A stretch of 64,000 nt of DNA, from positions 62,001-126,000 of the forward strand of contig JAKVON010000001.1 of assembly GCA_022482785.1 (NCBI GenBank), read 5' to 3'. A program made the translations under genes and the position numbers. The notes under the pieces were generated by a model. The model was given only the letters and a program-made list of their open reading frames with translations. It searched no databases and was not told the DNA's origin. Origin of the DNA: Atopobiaceae bacterium (lineage in GTDB: Bacteria > Actinomycetota > Coriobacteriia > Coriobacteriales > Atopobiaceae). The number at the start of each line of letters is the position of its first letter. The first letter of the stretch is position 1. This document shows positions 52,880 to 61,435 of the stretch, one piece after another.

Positions 52880-54801
52880 ATGAAGTTCGAGAAGCTCTTC
52901 GAGCCAGGCCGGATCGGCACGCTCGAGACCAGGAACCGCTTCGTCGTCCCGCCCATGCTCACCGAGTACGCCGCTGCGGACGGCCGTCTCACGGAGCGCT
53001 ACATCCGCTACTACGAGGAGAAGGCCAAGGGAGGATGGGGGCTCATCATCTGCGAGGACAACTCCGTCGATCCGTATGGGGCCGGGTTCGAGAACCTCGC
53101 CGGCATCTGGTCGGACGACCTCATGGCCGAGCATCGCGAGCTCGTGCGCCGCGTCCATGCCCACGGGGCGAAGATCGCCGTACAGGCCTATCACGCCGGC
53201 CGTGAGTCCGACAGCGCGATCACCGGGCGCAGGCCCGTCGCCCCCTCCCCCATCCAGGACCCCACCGAGCGCGAGACCCCTCGCGAGCTCACGACCGAGG
53301 AGGTCGGGAATCTCGTCGAGGAGTTCGCCCAGGCCGTAAGGCGCTGCAAGGAGGCGGGCTACGATGCCGTCGAGCTCCATGGGGCCCACGGCTACCTCAT
53401 CAACCAGTTCGTCTCGCCCTTCTCCAACAAGCGCACCGACCGCTATGGCGGCAACCCCCGGAACCGGCTGCGCTTCCCGCTCGAGATCATCGCCCGGGCG
53501 AAGGAGCTCGTGGGGGACGACTACCCCATCATCTACCGCATCTCCGCCGACGAGATGGTCCCCGGCGGCCTCACGATCGAGGACACGAAGGTCATCGCCC
53601 GCCAGCTCGAGGAGGCGGGCGTGGCGGCCCTGCACGTGTCTGCCGGCGTGTACAAGTCGGGCGCGATCGTCTCGGCACCCTCCTCGGTGAGGACGGCCCC
53701 CTTCTCCGACTACGCACGGCAGATCAGGGGCGTCGTCTCCATCCCCGTCTTCGCCGTGGACAAGATCGCCTACCCCGAGCTCGCCGAATCGCTCCTCGAG
53801 GAGGGCAAGGCGACTTCGTCTCCATGGGCCGGGCCTCCATCGCCGACCCGGAGCTCCCCAACAAGGTGCGGGACGGGAGGCTCGACGAGATCCTTCCCTG
53901 CGTCGGATGCTGGCAGGGATGCCAGGGAAAGATCGCGAGGCAAGAGGCGGTCTCGTGCCTCGTGAACCCACGCACCGGCAAGGAGGACGCCTATGCCGTC
54001 AAGCCGGCTCGGGAGCCGAAGCGCGTCATGGTCGTGGGCGGCGGCCCCGGAGGGATGGAGGCGGCCATCGTCGCGGCACGGCGCGGCCATGACGTCACGC
54101 TCTGGGAGAAGGACGGCCGCCTCGGCGGGCAGTGGCTCCTCGCGGCCATCCCCCCTGGCAAGGAGGCGCTGAACTCGTTCACCGTCTGGCAGATGGGGGA
54201 GCTCGAGCGCCAAGGCGTGACCCTGCATACCGGCACCGCCGTCGATGCGGACCTCGTGCGACGGGAGAACCCCGACGTCGTCGTCATCGCGACCGGGGCG
54301 ACCCAGAAGGTACCGCCCATCCCGGGAATAGATGGCCGCGACAACGTGGTCATGGCGAACGACGTCCTCTCAGGGAGGGTCGACCTCGCCGGGGATGCCG
54401 TGGTCATCGGCGGAGGTACCGTTGGCGCCGAGACAGCCGAGCACATCGCCGTCCACAACCACAAGGTGTCGGTCGTCAAGCGAAGCCCGGGAATCGCCGC
54501 CGACATGGCCGGAGCCCCGAGGGAGTTCCTGCTGAGATCGCTCAGGGAGAACGACGTCGACATCTACGAGGGCGCGAAGACCCTGGAGATCGGGGACGGC
54601 TTCGTCCGCATCGAGAAGGACGGCTCCGAGAGGATGCTTCCCGCCGACATGGTGGTCATCGCATCCGGCTCGAGCCCCGACGACGCGCTCGCTCGCGAGG
54701 TCGAAGGCGAGCGTCCCGTCAAGGTGATCGGCGACGCCGTGTCGGTCAGGAAGGCGCTCGATGCCATCGACGAGGGATATCAGGCAGGGCTCGCCATATA
54801 G
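52880..54801 (+). CDS. NADH:flavin oxidoreductase / 2-enoate (2,4-dienoyl-CoA) reductase-type (one frame break)
   Basis: A flavin and iron-sulfur enzyme of about 640 residues after repair. Residues 1-330 are an OYE-type FMN barrel (ELHGAHGYLINQFVSP, SNKRTDRYGG). A four-Cys cluster motif follows (CVGCWQGCQGK...SCL, near residue 340). The rest is an FAD/NAD(P) domain with VMVVGGGPGGMEAA and VVIGGGTVGAETAEH. A missing G near 53811 splits the frame; restoring it gives GKADFVSMGRASIADPEL. Family members reduce enoates, dienoyl-CoA, bile-acid intermediates or plant phenolics; the substrate here is unknown. GGAGGACCC before the ATG supports the start. A radical SAM gene follows 26 bases later. Confidence 0.88.
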
Positions 54802-54827
54802 GGGACGCCCACGAAAGGAGAGGGACC

Positions 54828-55724
54828 ATGCATTACACAGGCCAGATCTACAGGCCGCCGTTCGAGGCGGCGTCGCTCCTCGTCCAGGCGACGGTGGGGT
54901 GCAGCCACAACGCATGCACGTTCTGCACCATGTACCACGGAACGAAGTTCCAGACGGCGCGGATGGAGGACATCGAGGCCGACCTCAGGGAGGCCGCGGC
55001 GGAGTACCCGTTCATCCAGAGGGTCTTCCTGGTGAATGCCGACGCCTTCGTGCTCTCCGCCGACCGACTCGCGGCCATCGCGGAGAAGGCGCACGAGTAC
55101 CTGCCCAAGGTCAAGACGATTGGGATGTATGCCTCGGTCAAGAACGTCATCGGGAAAACCGACGAGGAGCTCGCCCATCTCCACGAGCTCGGCATCGACG
55201 GCCTCAACATCGGTCTCGAGTCCGGGCTCGACGAGGTGTTGGCCCATCTCAACAAGGGCTTCACCGTGGAGGAGGCGCGCACGCAGCTCGCGCGGCTCAG
55301 GAAGGCCGGCATCAACTACAGCCTGAACATCATGCTCGGCGCGGCAGGCTCGGAGCTCTGGGAGAAGAACGCCATCGCGAACGCAAGGATCCTCAACGAG
55401 ACGCAGCCCTCGCTCGTCTTCACGGCCCTCCTGCACGTCGACCCGGGCGCGCCTCTGCTCGACGAGGTCAAGGCGGGGACCTTCCGCGAGGACACGCTCG
55501 GACAGTACGTCACCGAGGAACTCGAGATGCTGAGGGGGCTCGAGCTCGAGGACGCCACGTTCTATGGGCTCCACACCTCGAACGTCATCCCCGTGCAGGG
55601 CATTCTCCCACGCGACAAAGACGCCCTGGTAAAGAGACTGGAGGACGGCCTCGCGAGGATTCCGGAACGTTATCTCGACTCGCATCCCGAGAAGGGATAC
55701 GAGGGAATCTCGATTCTTCGATAG
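54828..55724 (+). CDS. Radical SAM protein of unknown function
   Basis: A 298-residue radical SAM enzyme with cluster ligands in GCSHNACTFC (Cys25, Cys30, Cys33). The C-x4-C-x2-C spacing differs from the usual C-x3-C-x2-C but is the form seen in a family of short anaerobe radical SAM proteins with the following FCTMYHGTKF-type segment. GLNIGLESG and the C-terminal HTSNVIPVQG are further family-like stretches. The reaction is not known. AAAGGAG precedes the ATG. It lies in a same-strand run with the enoate reductase and an aldo/keto reductase, which suggests a shared transcript. Confidence 0.82.
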   Translation: MHYTGQIYRPPFEAASLLVQATVGCSHNACTFCTMYHGTKFQTARMEDIEADLREAAAEYPFIQRVFLVNADAFVLSADRLAAIAEKAHEYLPKVKTIGMYASVKNVIGKTDEELAHLHELGIDGLNIGLESGLDEVLAHLNKGFTVEEARTQLARLRKAGINYSLNIMLGAAGSELWEKNAIANARILNETQPSLVFTALLHVDPGAPLLDEVKAGTFREDTLGQYVTEELEMLRGLELEDATFYGLHTSNVIPVQGILPRDKDALVKRLEDGLARIPERYLDSHPEKGYEGISILR

Positions 55725-55734
55725 GAGGACGGCC

Positions 55735-56553
55735 ATGAGATCGATCGCGCTTTCCAATGGCGTCGAGATGCCTGGGATGGGGCTCGGGGTGTTTCTCGCC
55801 GGCGGCAGGGGAGCTACCGAGAACGCCGTTGCCTGGGCCCTCGAGGCAGGCTACCGGCTCATCGACACCGCGGCGGTCTATGGGAACGAGGGCGAGGTCG
55901 GAGCAGGGATCCGCAGGAGCGGCGTTCCTCGCGCGGACGTCTTCGTGACCACGAAGGTCTGGAATGAGGACATCCGAGCCGGTCGCACCAGACAAGCGGC
56001 TCTGGCCTCGCTCTCCCGGCTCGGCCTCGACTACGTCGACCTCCTGCTGCTCCATTGGCCGACGACGGGCAAGGAGGAGGCGTGGGGCGCACTCGAGGAG
56101 CTCTACCAGGAAGGCGTCACGCGCGCCATCGGCGTGAGCAACTTCCACCTCCACCACCTTGACGACCTCGCCGCGACGGCGCGCGTCAGCCCCATGTTCG
56201 ACCAGGTCGAGTCGCACCCGGTAATGACCAACCAGGCCCTCGTCGACGCGCTCCATGCGCGCGGGATCGCCGTCGGGGCCTGGAGCCCGCTCGGCGGCCC
56301 CAGAGTCAACCTGCTCGGGCATCCCGCGCTCCAGGCGGTCGCCCGCAGATACGGCAAGACCGTTCCGCAGGTCATCCTCCGCTGGGACATCCAGCGTCAG
56401 GTGATCGCCGTGCCAAAGTCATCCAAGCGCGAGAGAATCGTCTCGAACTTCCAGGTGGACGGTTTCGAGCTCGATGGTGACGACATGGCGCTCATCAGCT
56501 CGCTCGACCTTGGCCTCAGGGTTGGCCCGGATCCTGAGAACTTCAATTTCTGA
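55735..56553 (+). CDS. Aldo/keto reductase
   Basis: A 272-residue NADPH-dependent carbonyl reductase. The catalytic tetrad is complete: Asp44, Tyr49, Lys74 and His107 (IDTAAVYGNE, TTKVW, LLLLHWP). The C-terminal coenzyme loop is VIAVPKSSKRERI. It resembles the 2,5-diketo-gluconate reductase branch. Substrate is not predictable. AGGAGG lies before the ATG, ten bases after the radical SAM stop, so the genes are co-transcribed. Confidence 0.92.
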   Translation: MRSIALSNGVEMPGMGLGVFLAGGRGATENAVAWALEAGYRLIDTAAVYGNEGEVGAGIRRSGVPRADVFVTTKVWNEDIRAGRTRQAALASLSRLGLDYVDLLLLHWPTTGKEEAWGALEELYQEGVTRAIGVSNFHLHHLDDLAATARVSPMFDQVESHPVMTNQALVDALHARGIAVGAWSPLGGPRVNLLGHPALQAVARRYGKTVPQVILRWDIQRQVIAVPKSSKRERIVSNFQVDGFELDGDDMALISSLDLGLRVGPDPENFNF

Positions 56554-56564
56554 TAGGAGGCACC

Positions 56565-57167
56565 ATGAAGGCGAACAGGATCCAATCGTTTTCCGACGGC
56601 GTCTTCGCCATCCTCATCACCCTGCTGGTACTCGAATTCAAGCTGCCCGAGTACCAGCAGGGCGGGCTCGCCGGCTCCGTCCTCGCCCAGTGGCCGACCA
56701 TGTTCGCCTATGTCGCGACCTATGCGTACGTGGGCGTGCTCTGGCTCTTCCACCATGACCTGTTCGACCGCGTGACGCGCGTCACGCCGAGGCTCAATGT
56801 CCTCAACCTGGGGTCGCTCTTCCTGACGACCCTCCTGAGCTACTCGATGTCGCTTCTCGCGCGGTCGCTTGCCTCGCTCGACGTGGCGGACGTACGCTTC
56901 GCGGTCTGCGCCTACGACGCGCTCGCCCTCTCGATATCGCTGTCGTACCTGCTCATCTACCGCTATCTCAGCGAGACGAGCTGCCTCTCGGCCGCGCGGG
57001 AGGCACCAGACGGCTATGCCGATCGAATGCGCAGGTATCCCCCGGCGAGCATCGCGCTCTACGCCGTCTCGTTCGCGGCCGCGTTCGCGAACGTCTACGT
57101 CGGCCTCGCATTCCTCGTGGCGGGCATCGCCTACCACGGCTATGCCTACTGGAGGTCGGCGGACTAG
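56565..57167 (+). CDS. TMEM175-family (DUF1211) potassium channel-like membrane protein
   Basis: A 200-residue protein with about six membrane segments. RIQSFSDGVFAI at residues 5-16 is the family signature that lines the pore in bacterial TMEM175 channels, and LWLFHHDLFDRV follows in the third segment. These proteins act as potassium-permeable tetramers. The gene ends the run starting at 52880, eleven bases after the aldo/keto reductase. Confidence 0.9.
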   Translation: MKANRIQSFSDGVFAILITLLVLEFKLPEYQQGGLAGSVLAQWPTMFAYVATYAYVGVLWLFHHDLFDRVTRVTPRLNVLNLGSLFLTTLLSYSMSLLARSLASLDVADVRFAVCAYDALALSISLSYLLIYRYLSETSCLSAAREAPDGYADRMRRYPPASIALYAVSFAAAFANVYVGLAFLVAGIAYHGYAYWRSAD

Positions 57168-57206
57168 GCAATCAGTCATTCGAGGCAGGCTATCCTAGGC
57201 CACGTC

Positions 57207-57797
57207 CTATTCGACGCGGGGGACGAGGGTGTCGCGGAGAGAGAACGCGCCATCGAGAACGTCCAGGACGAGCGAGGCGCAATTGGGGAAGAGCGCCCCC
57301 TCCCTCACGGGGTCTATTCCCGCGGCACGACAGAACAGCAGGATGGAGTTGCTGCTCGACACCACGAGGGAGGGCCCGCCATTCCGCGATGCGATGTCGC
57401 GCAGCGTCTCGACCATGCGGCGTTGCACCCCCGAGACGGACTCCCCGCCAAATGCCAGGTAGAAGTCGGGGTCAGAGTCGATGAAGCCCTCGTCGTAGAG
57501 GTCGCTCGACGCCGCCTCGAAATCGCCGAAGTCCATCTCGCACAAGCCGCGCAGGCGCTCGTAGGGCATGGGCGAGCCGTACGCCTTCGCCGTCACGATC
57601 TCGAGCGTGTCGCAGGCGCGCTCATGGGTCGAGCAGAAGGCGGCGTCGAAGGCGATGCCCCGCGACCTGATCAGTTCTCCTGCAGCCTCGGCCTGCCTCA
57701 CGCCAAGAGGGGTGAGTGCCGAGTTGCACGATCCCTGGATGAGGCGACGCTCGTTGAAGACCGTCTGCGCATGACGCATGAGATAGAGCGTGCTCAC
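57207..57797 (-). CDS. Histidine phosphatase (phosphoglycerate mutase-like)
   Basis: A 196-residue phosphatase with the RHG-type motif as LMRHAQTVFNERRLIQG, where His is phosphorylated; the usual Gly is Ala. The acid residue lies in CEMDFGDFE, and the second His of classic members (GxSHG-type) is replaced by Ser in VVSSSNS, so it is either a diverged phosphatase or impaired. I chose the GTG at 57797 because GGAGGAG is eight bases upstream; it overlaps the stop of the HxlR gene by four bases (GTGA). The two are therefore coupled. Confidence 0.8.
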   Translation of the reverse strand: MSTLYLMRHAQTVFNERRLIQGSCNSALTPLGVRQAEAAGELIRSRGIAFDAAFCSTHERACDTLEIVTAKAYGSPMPYERLRGLCEMDFGDFEAASSDLYDEGFIDSDPDFYLAFGGESVSGVQRRMVETLRDIASRNGGPSLVVSSSNSILLFCRAAGIDPVREGALFPNCASLVLDVLDGAFSLRDTLVPRVE

Positions 57798-58135
57798 TTC
57801 GCGGTCTCCTCCTCTTCGGCATAATGGCGGAGAGACCATGCCTCGATCGACTTGATGGCGGGCACGAGTTCGGCGCCCTTCTCGGTGAGCGAGTACTCGA
57901 CGCGCGGAGGCGTCTCGAGGAATACCCGCTTGGAGACGAGGCCCTCATCCTCCATCTGGCTCAGGCACTCGCTCAGCACCTTCTGGCTCACTCCGTTGGT
58001 CACCCGTTGGAGGGCGAGGAATCGTTTGGGGCCATCGGCCAGGTGGCAGATGATGACGGCCTTCCATTTTCCGCGGATGATATCGAACCCGAGATCGAGT
58101 GCGCAGACGTACGTCTTGCCGTTATGCTCGAGCAC
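57794..58135 (-). CDS. HxlR-family winged-helix regulator
   Basis: A 113-residue regulator with the HxlR pattern: a Cys near the N-terminus (YVCALDLGFDIIRGKWK), the recognition region SQKVLSECLSQMEDEGLVSK and the wing RVEYSLTEKG. Members respond to redox or electrophile stress, often through that Cys. A GTG start at 58135 is supported by AGAGGTG seven bases upstream. It shares a transcript with the phosphatase at 57207. Confidence 0.9.
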   Translation of the reverse strand: MLEHNGKTYVCALDLGFDIIRGKWKAVIICHLADGPKRFLALQRVTNGVSQKVLSECLSQMEDEGLVSKRVFLETPPRVEYSLTEKGAELVPAIKSIEAWSLRHYAEEEETAK

Positions 58136-58339
58136 CTTTTGTCACCTCTTTCGTCGCAAAACCCCTCGAGGCCGTCCGCCTCTTGCCAACCTCGCACGCT
58201 GCGTGCGGGCGGCGGGCTGAGGCAGCTCCATTATGCAGTCATGCGTCCCGCGTCGCCTTCGTGACCAAGTCACGGAACGGAGCGGCCTTCTTTCGTATGC
58301 TTCTCCCCGACATTGGTCAACGACAGCGAGGAGGCCGTC

Positions 58340-58648
58340 ATGGCAACCATCACCATCACCAAGGAGAACTTCGACAGCGAGGTCATGAGGAGCGACAAGC
58401 CCGTGCTCCTGGACTTCTGGGCAGGCTGGTGCGTCCCCTGCCGCATGATGTCACCCGTCGTGGACAAGGTCGCCGACGAGCGGCCCGACTACAAGGTCGG
58501 CAAGGTCAACGTCGACGAGCAGTCCGAGCTCGCGCAGAGGTTCGGGGTCATGGGCATCCCCACCCTGGCGGTCGTCAGAAACGGCAAGGTCGAGAGCCAG
58601 TCGTCCGGAGCGCGTCCGAAGGGCAAGGTCCTCGAGCTGCTCGGTTAG
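58340..58648 (+). CDS. trxA: Thioredoxin
   Basis: A 102-residue thioredoxin. The active site is WCVPC (Cys31, Cys34), with Val in place of the usual Gly, which should shift the redox potential somewhat. The cis-Pro is in MGIPTLAVV. It donates electrons to reductases and peroxidases, possibly the one at 7619. GAGGAGG precedes the ATG. Its stop codon overlaps the stop of the convergent Crp/Fnr gene in the shared TTAG. Confidence 0.95.
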   Translation: MATITITKENFDSEVMRSDKPVLLDFWAGWCVPCRMMSPVVDKVADERPDYKVGKVNVDEQSELAQRFGVMGIPTLAVVRNGKVESQSSGARPKGKVLELLG

Positions 58649-59328
58649 ACGTCGCCACGGGCGACAAGGGCACGCAGCCCGTCGAGGTCGGTCAGGCGCA
58701 CCGTCCCGCGCGCCAGCTCGACCAGGCCCTCTCCCTGGAAGTAGCGGAGCATCCTCGTCACCACCTCACGAGCGGACCCCAGATGGGCCGCGATGCGCTC
58801 GTGGGTGATGGCGAGGGTCTTCGTTTGCTCGAGAAGACTCTCGTCGACGAGAAAACGGGCGAGGCGCACGTCGAACCCCTGCCACATGACCTGCTCGACC
58901 AGCCACATCGCGTCGGTGAGGCGCGAGGCCATGAGCTGGCTCGTGTAGTTCGCCACCACGGCCGACGAGTCCATCAGGGAACGGTAGACCTCCGCAGGAA
59001 TCACCCAGAGCACCGTGTCGCGCTCGGCATCCACCGTGATGTCGAACTGGATGTCATGGAGCATGCAGGAGGCCGAGAGGAGGCACACGTCGCCGGCGAG
59101 CAGCCGCCACATGGTGACCTCCTTGCCGGCCTCGCTGCGTATGAAGGCCCGAAGCTGCCCGGATTCGACGGCGAGCAGGCCGATGCAGTCGGACGAGCCG
59201 TTGTGCAGCGCGGTTCCTGCCGGCACCGCACGGCGCGTCACCGCGCGGGACAACGTCTCGCGGGAGGCGTCGTCGAGCTTGCCCCACAGGGGAAACGCCT
59301 CCGCGAAGCCCGCCGCATCACCGTCCAT
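58645..59328 (-). CDS. Crp/Fnr-family transcriptional regulator
   Basis: A 227-residue regulator with a cyclic-nucleotide-binding fold (residues 15-125) and a C-terminal helix-turn-helix (ITHERIAAHLGSAREVVTRM). It has no Fnr-type cluster of four Cys near the N-terminus. The set of neighbours (thioredoxin, nitroreductase, HxlR) suggests a redox or nitrosative stress regulon. AGAGGTGG six bases before the ATG at 59328 supports the start. The nitroreductase gene is divergent with 152 bases between. Confidence 0.9.
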   Translation of the reverse strand: MDGDAAGFAEAFPLWGKLDDASRETLSRAVTRRAVPAGTALHNGSSDCIGLLAVESGQLRAFIRSEAGKEVTMWRLLAGDVCLLSASCMLHDIQFDITVDAERDTVLWVIPAEVYRSLMDSSAVVANYTSQLMASRLTDAMWLVEQVMWQGFDVRLARFLVDESLLEQTKTLAITHERIAAHLGSAREVVTRMLRYFQGEGLVELARGTVRLTDLDGLRALVARGDV

Positions 59329-59480
59329 GCATCCCACCTCTCTCGCTTCGTTAGGAAGACTCGCGCGAGGGACACCCTCGCCGCAGAAACTCTGTAGCTC
59401 CTGGAGTATCGTTCCCCTCATCAGGGAGGGTCATCCAAGCGTTTGTGCAAAGGCTTTAGCACAGAGACGGGAGGCATGTC

Positions 59481-59993
59481 ATGGACGTCATCGACAGGCG
59501 CAGGAGCGTGAGGGCGTACCAGAGCCGCGAGGTCGAGCCCGGAAAGATCGAGGAACTGCTGCGAGCGGCCATGCAGGCACCGTCGGCGGGCAACCAACGC
59601 CCGTGGGAGTTCCTCGTCGTTCGCGACCGCGACGCCCTGGAACGCCTCTCGGCCATGAGCCCGTATGCGAAGCACATCGCGAAGGCCCCCGTCGCCCTCG
59701 TCCTTCTCGGTCGCAAGGGTCGCATGAGGTTCCCCGGGAACTGGGAGCAGGACATGGGGGCAGCGGCCGAGAACATCCTGCTCGAGGCCACCGAACAGGG
59801 ACTCGGCGCGGTATGGACGGGCGTGTGCCCCGTTCCCGAGCGCATGGACGCCGTCCGCGAGCAGCTCTCCCTTCCCGACGAGCTCACGCCCTTCGCCGTG
59901 ATCGCCGTCGGCTACCCGGAGAAGGAGGACGCAAGCCACTTCGTGGACCGCTTCGACCCAGGCCGCATCCATTACGAGACCATCGAGGAGTAG
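59481..59993 (+). CDS. Nitroreductase-family FMN protein
   Basis: A 170-residue flavoprotein. RRSVRAYQSREV and AAMQAPSAGNQRPWEFLVV form the FMN site, and GLGAVWTGVCP with the closing VIAVGYPEK are typical. It reduces nitro compounds, quinones or flavins with NAD(P)H. GGGAGG precedes the ATG. It is divergent from the Crp/Fnr regulator, a common arrangement for a controlled oxidoreductase. Confidence 0.92.
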   Translation: MDVIDRRRSVRAYQSREVEPGKIEELLRAAMQAPSAGNQRPWEFLVVRDRDALERLSAMSPYAKHIAKAPVALVLLGRKGRMRFPGNWEQDMGAAAENILLEATEQGLGAVWTGVCPVPERMDAVREQLSLPDELTPFAVIAVGYPEKEDASHFVDRFDPGRIHYETIEE

Positions 59994-59996
59994 CTC

Positions 59997-60071
59997 ATGG
60001 CACACATCGAACTCAAGCCCGGCACGGTCGCCGGGCATGCCTGGAGGGACGGTCGCAGGCACGAGGGATAG
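59997..60071 (+). CDS. Possible 24-residue small protein
   Basis: MAHIELKPGTVAGHAWRDGR and four further residues are encoded three bases after the nitroreductase stop, with GGAG seven bases upstream. I do not recognise it. It could be a translated small protein or the stump of a lost gene. Confidence 0.3.
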   Translation: MAHIELKPGTVAGHAWRDGRRHEG

Positions 60072-60154
60072 CATGGCCGTTTGCCGTTTTTCTCCTCGGA
60101 TCGCCCGGCCTTGAAGCATGCTTGGACGGAGGACGACCTCGGAATGGGGGGCGC

Positions 60155-60685
60155 ATGCCATCTTCAGCCGACATAGGCACGAGCAGGGAGGCCCTGCTCG
60201 ACAGGCTGCGAGGCCAGGGTCTCATCGTGGGAGACGGCAGCGCCTTCGGCATGCCCATCCCGACGGTCGAGCCAGGGCACGAGCCCCAGGGGCTGCTCGA
60301 TGCCAACAGGCAGCAACGGGCGATCGTCACCTGCTCCTACTCCGTTCCCTGGCCGGGGCCGCAGCTCTGCGCCGCCTGGGTCGAACGCGTCGTGGAGGCC
60401 GCGGGCTTCGGCTTCTACCTGGGAAGCGCGCGCGACCTCTACGAGCGGGACTGCGCTCTCTCGGACACCTCCGCGCTCAAGGTGGGGATGGCCGTGGCCG
60501 TGCCGCGGACCCTCTCGCCGGGCCTCGCCGCCAACCTCGGCCACGTGGGGCTCTACATCGGCGACGGCCTCGTACGCGAGAGTGTGGACGAGGCCGTTCG
60601 CACGGTGCCCCTCGAGCTCTGGCTCGTCGCCTACGGCCTCATGGACGAGCCGCGCTGGGGATGGCTGGGCGGCCTCGCCCTCTGA
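60155..60685 (+). CDS. NlpC/P60-like papain-fold protein
   Basis: A 176-residue protein with a Cys (QLCAAWVERV), a downstream His (NLGHVGLYIGDG) and the closing RWGWLGGLAL, a pattern I associate with a coriobacterial NlpC/P60-type family. Such folds cleave peptidoglycan peptides or amide bonds. No signal peptide is visible, so it may act in the cytoplasm or be exported with phage-like functions. The ribosome site before the ATG at 60155 is G-rich but not ideal. Confidence 0.68.
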   Translation: MPSSADIGTSREALLDRLRGQGLIVGDGSAFGMPIPTVEPGHEPQGLLDANRQQRAIVTCSYSVPWPGPQLCAAWVERVVEAAGFGFYLGSARDLYERDCALSDTSALKVGMAVAVPRTLSPGLAANLGHVGLYIGDGLVRESVDEAVRTVPLELWLVAYGLMDEPRWGWLGGLAL

Positions 60686-60756
60686 CGGAATGCCCGTCCC
60701 TCTTGGGAGCTCGCACGGTATCATGTGCCAGAAGGCACACGACGCGAGGAGGACGC

Positions 60757-61164
60757 ATGTCGACCGAACGCAAGGCCATGAAGATCATCGGCTTCGTCAT
60801 GGCCGCCATGGGGCTTTATTCGCTGGTGGCGACGATAGCGAGCATCCCCGACATCGTCGGCGGGAACCATGGGACGGGACTTTTGGTGGCCACCGGCCTG
60901 AACGTCATTGCCATCGTCATCGACGCCCTCATCTGCTTCCATGGCATCAGGGGCGCAAACACCCCCTCGAAGGCCAGGCCCTTCGCCACATTCTGTGCCG
61001 TTGGGGTCATCTACGACATAGGCTCGACGATTCCCTGCTTCGTCGACCCTGCGACCTTCGGAACGCCAACCGCCGCATGGATCGCTCTCGACGTCGCCGA
61101 CCTGGCAGTTCTCGTCGCTGGCGTGATCTTGGGAAGAAAGGTGTTCGAGAAGTCGCTCGGATAG
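60757..61164 (+). CDS. Small four-segment membrane protein, unknown
   Basis: A 135-residue protein with four hydrophobic segments (about 8-30, 42-63, 77-95, 107-127) and short polar loops. I do not recognise a family. AGGAGGACGC before the ATG makes expression likely. It follows the NlpC/P60-like gene by 71 bases. Confidence 0.7.
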   Translation: MSTERKAMKIIGFVMAAMGLYSLVATIASIPDIVGGNHGTGLLVATGLNVIAIVIDALICFHGIRGANTPSKARPFATFCAVGVIYDIGSTIPCFVDPATFGTPTAAWIALDVADLAVLVAGVILGRKVFEKSLG

Positions 61165-61190
61165 GCAGCGACGGCCACGTCGTCCAGGAG

Positions 61191-61281
61191 ATGCGAGCAG
61201 TACCACAAAAGTGCGAGTAACGCGGCCGCACGCGGAGCAAAACCGCAGGTCGCCTTGGACCGCGTGTGGTACTGATCGCAT
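61191..61281. repeat. 17-base inverted repeat upstream of the GGDEF gene
   Basis: Arms 61191-61207 and 61265-61281 (ATGCGAGCAGTACCACA / TGTGGTACTGATCGCAT) match at 16 of 17 positions with 57 bases between. No T-run follows. Confidence 0.75.
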
Positions 61282-61302
61282 TTCCCGGCAACAGCCGCGA
61301 CA

Positions 61303-61364
61303 CTTCGAGCGATATTGCCAGACACGGCCTCAAAAGCATCCCCGTTCGACCATATCGCTCGAAG
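61303..61364. repeat. 13-base inverted repeat upstream of the GGDEF gene
   Basis: Arms CTTCGAGCGATAT (61303-61315) and ATATCGCTCGAAG (61352-61364) are perfectly complementary with a 36-base spacer, 48 bases before the TATACT box at 61412-61417. Confidence 0.75.
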
Positions 61365-61435
61365 CGACACCAGCAGGCGTCGTTGGTTTCATGCCGAGTG
61401 GATGGCTGGGCTATACTGGACTAAATGGCTGGTCG

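Noticed and set aside
61165..61435. Cyclic-di-GMP riboswitch before the GGDEF gene
   Set aside because: The repeats are long simple arms; I could not find the conserved core of either known cyclic-di-GMP riboswitch class by eye. A covariance search would settle it.
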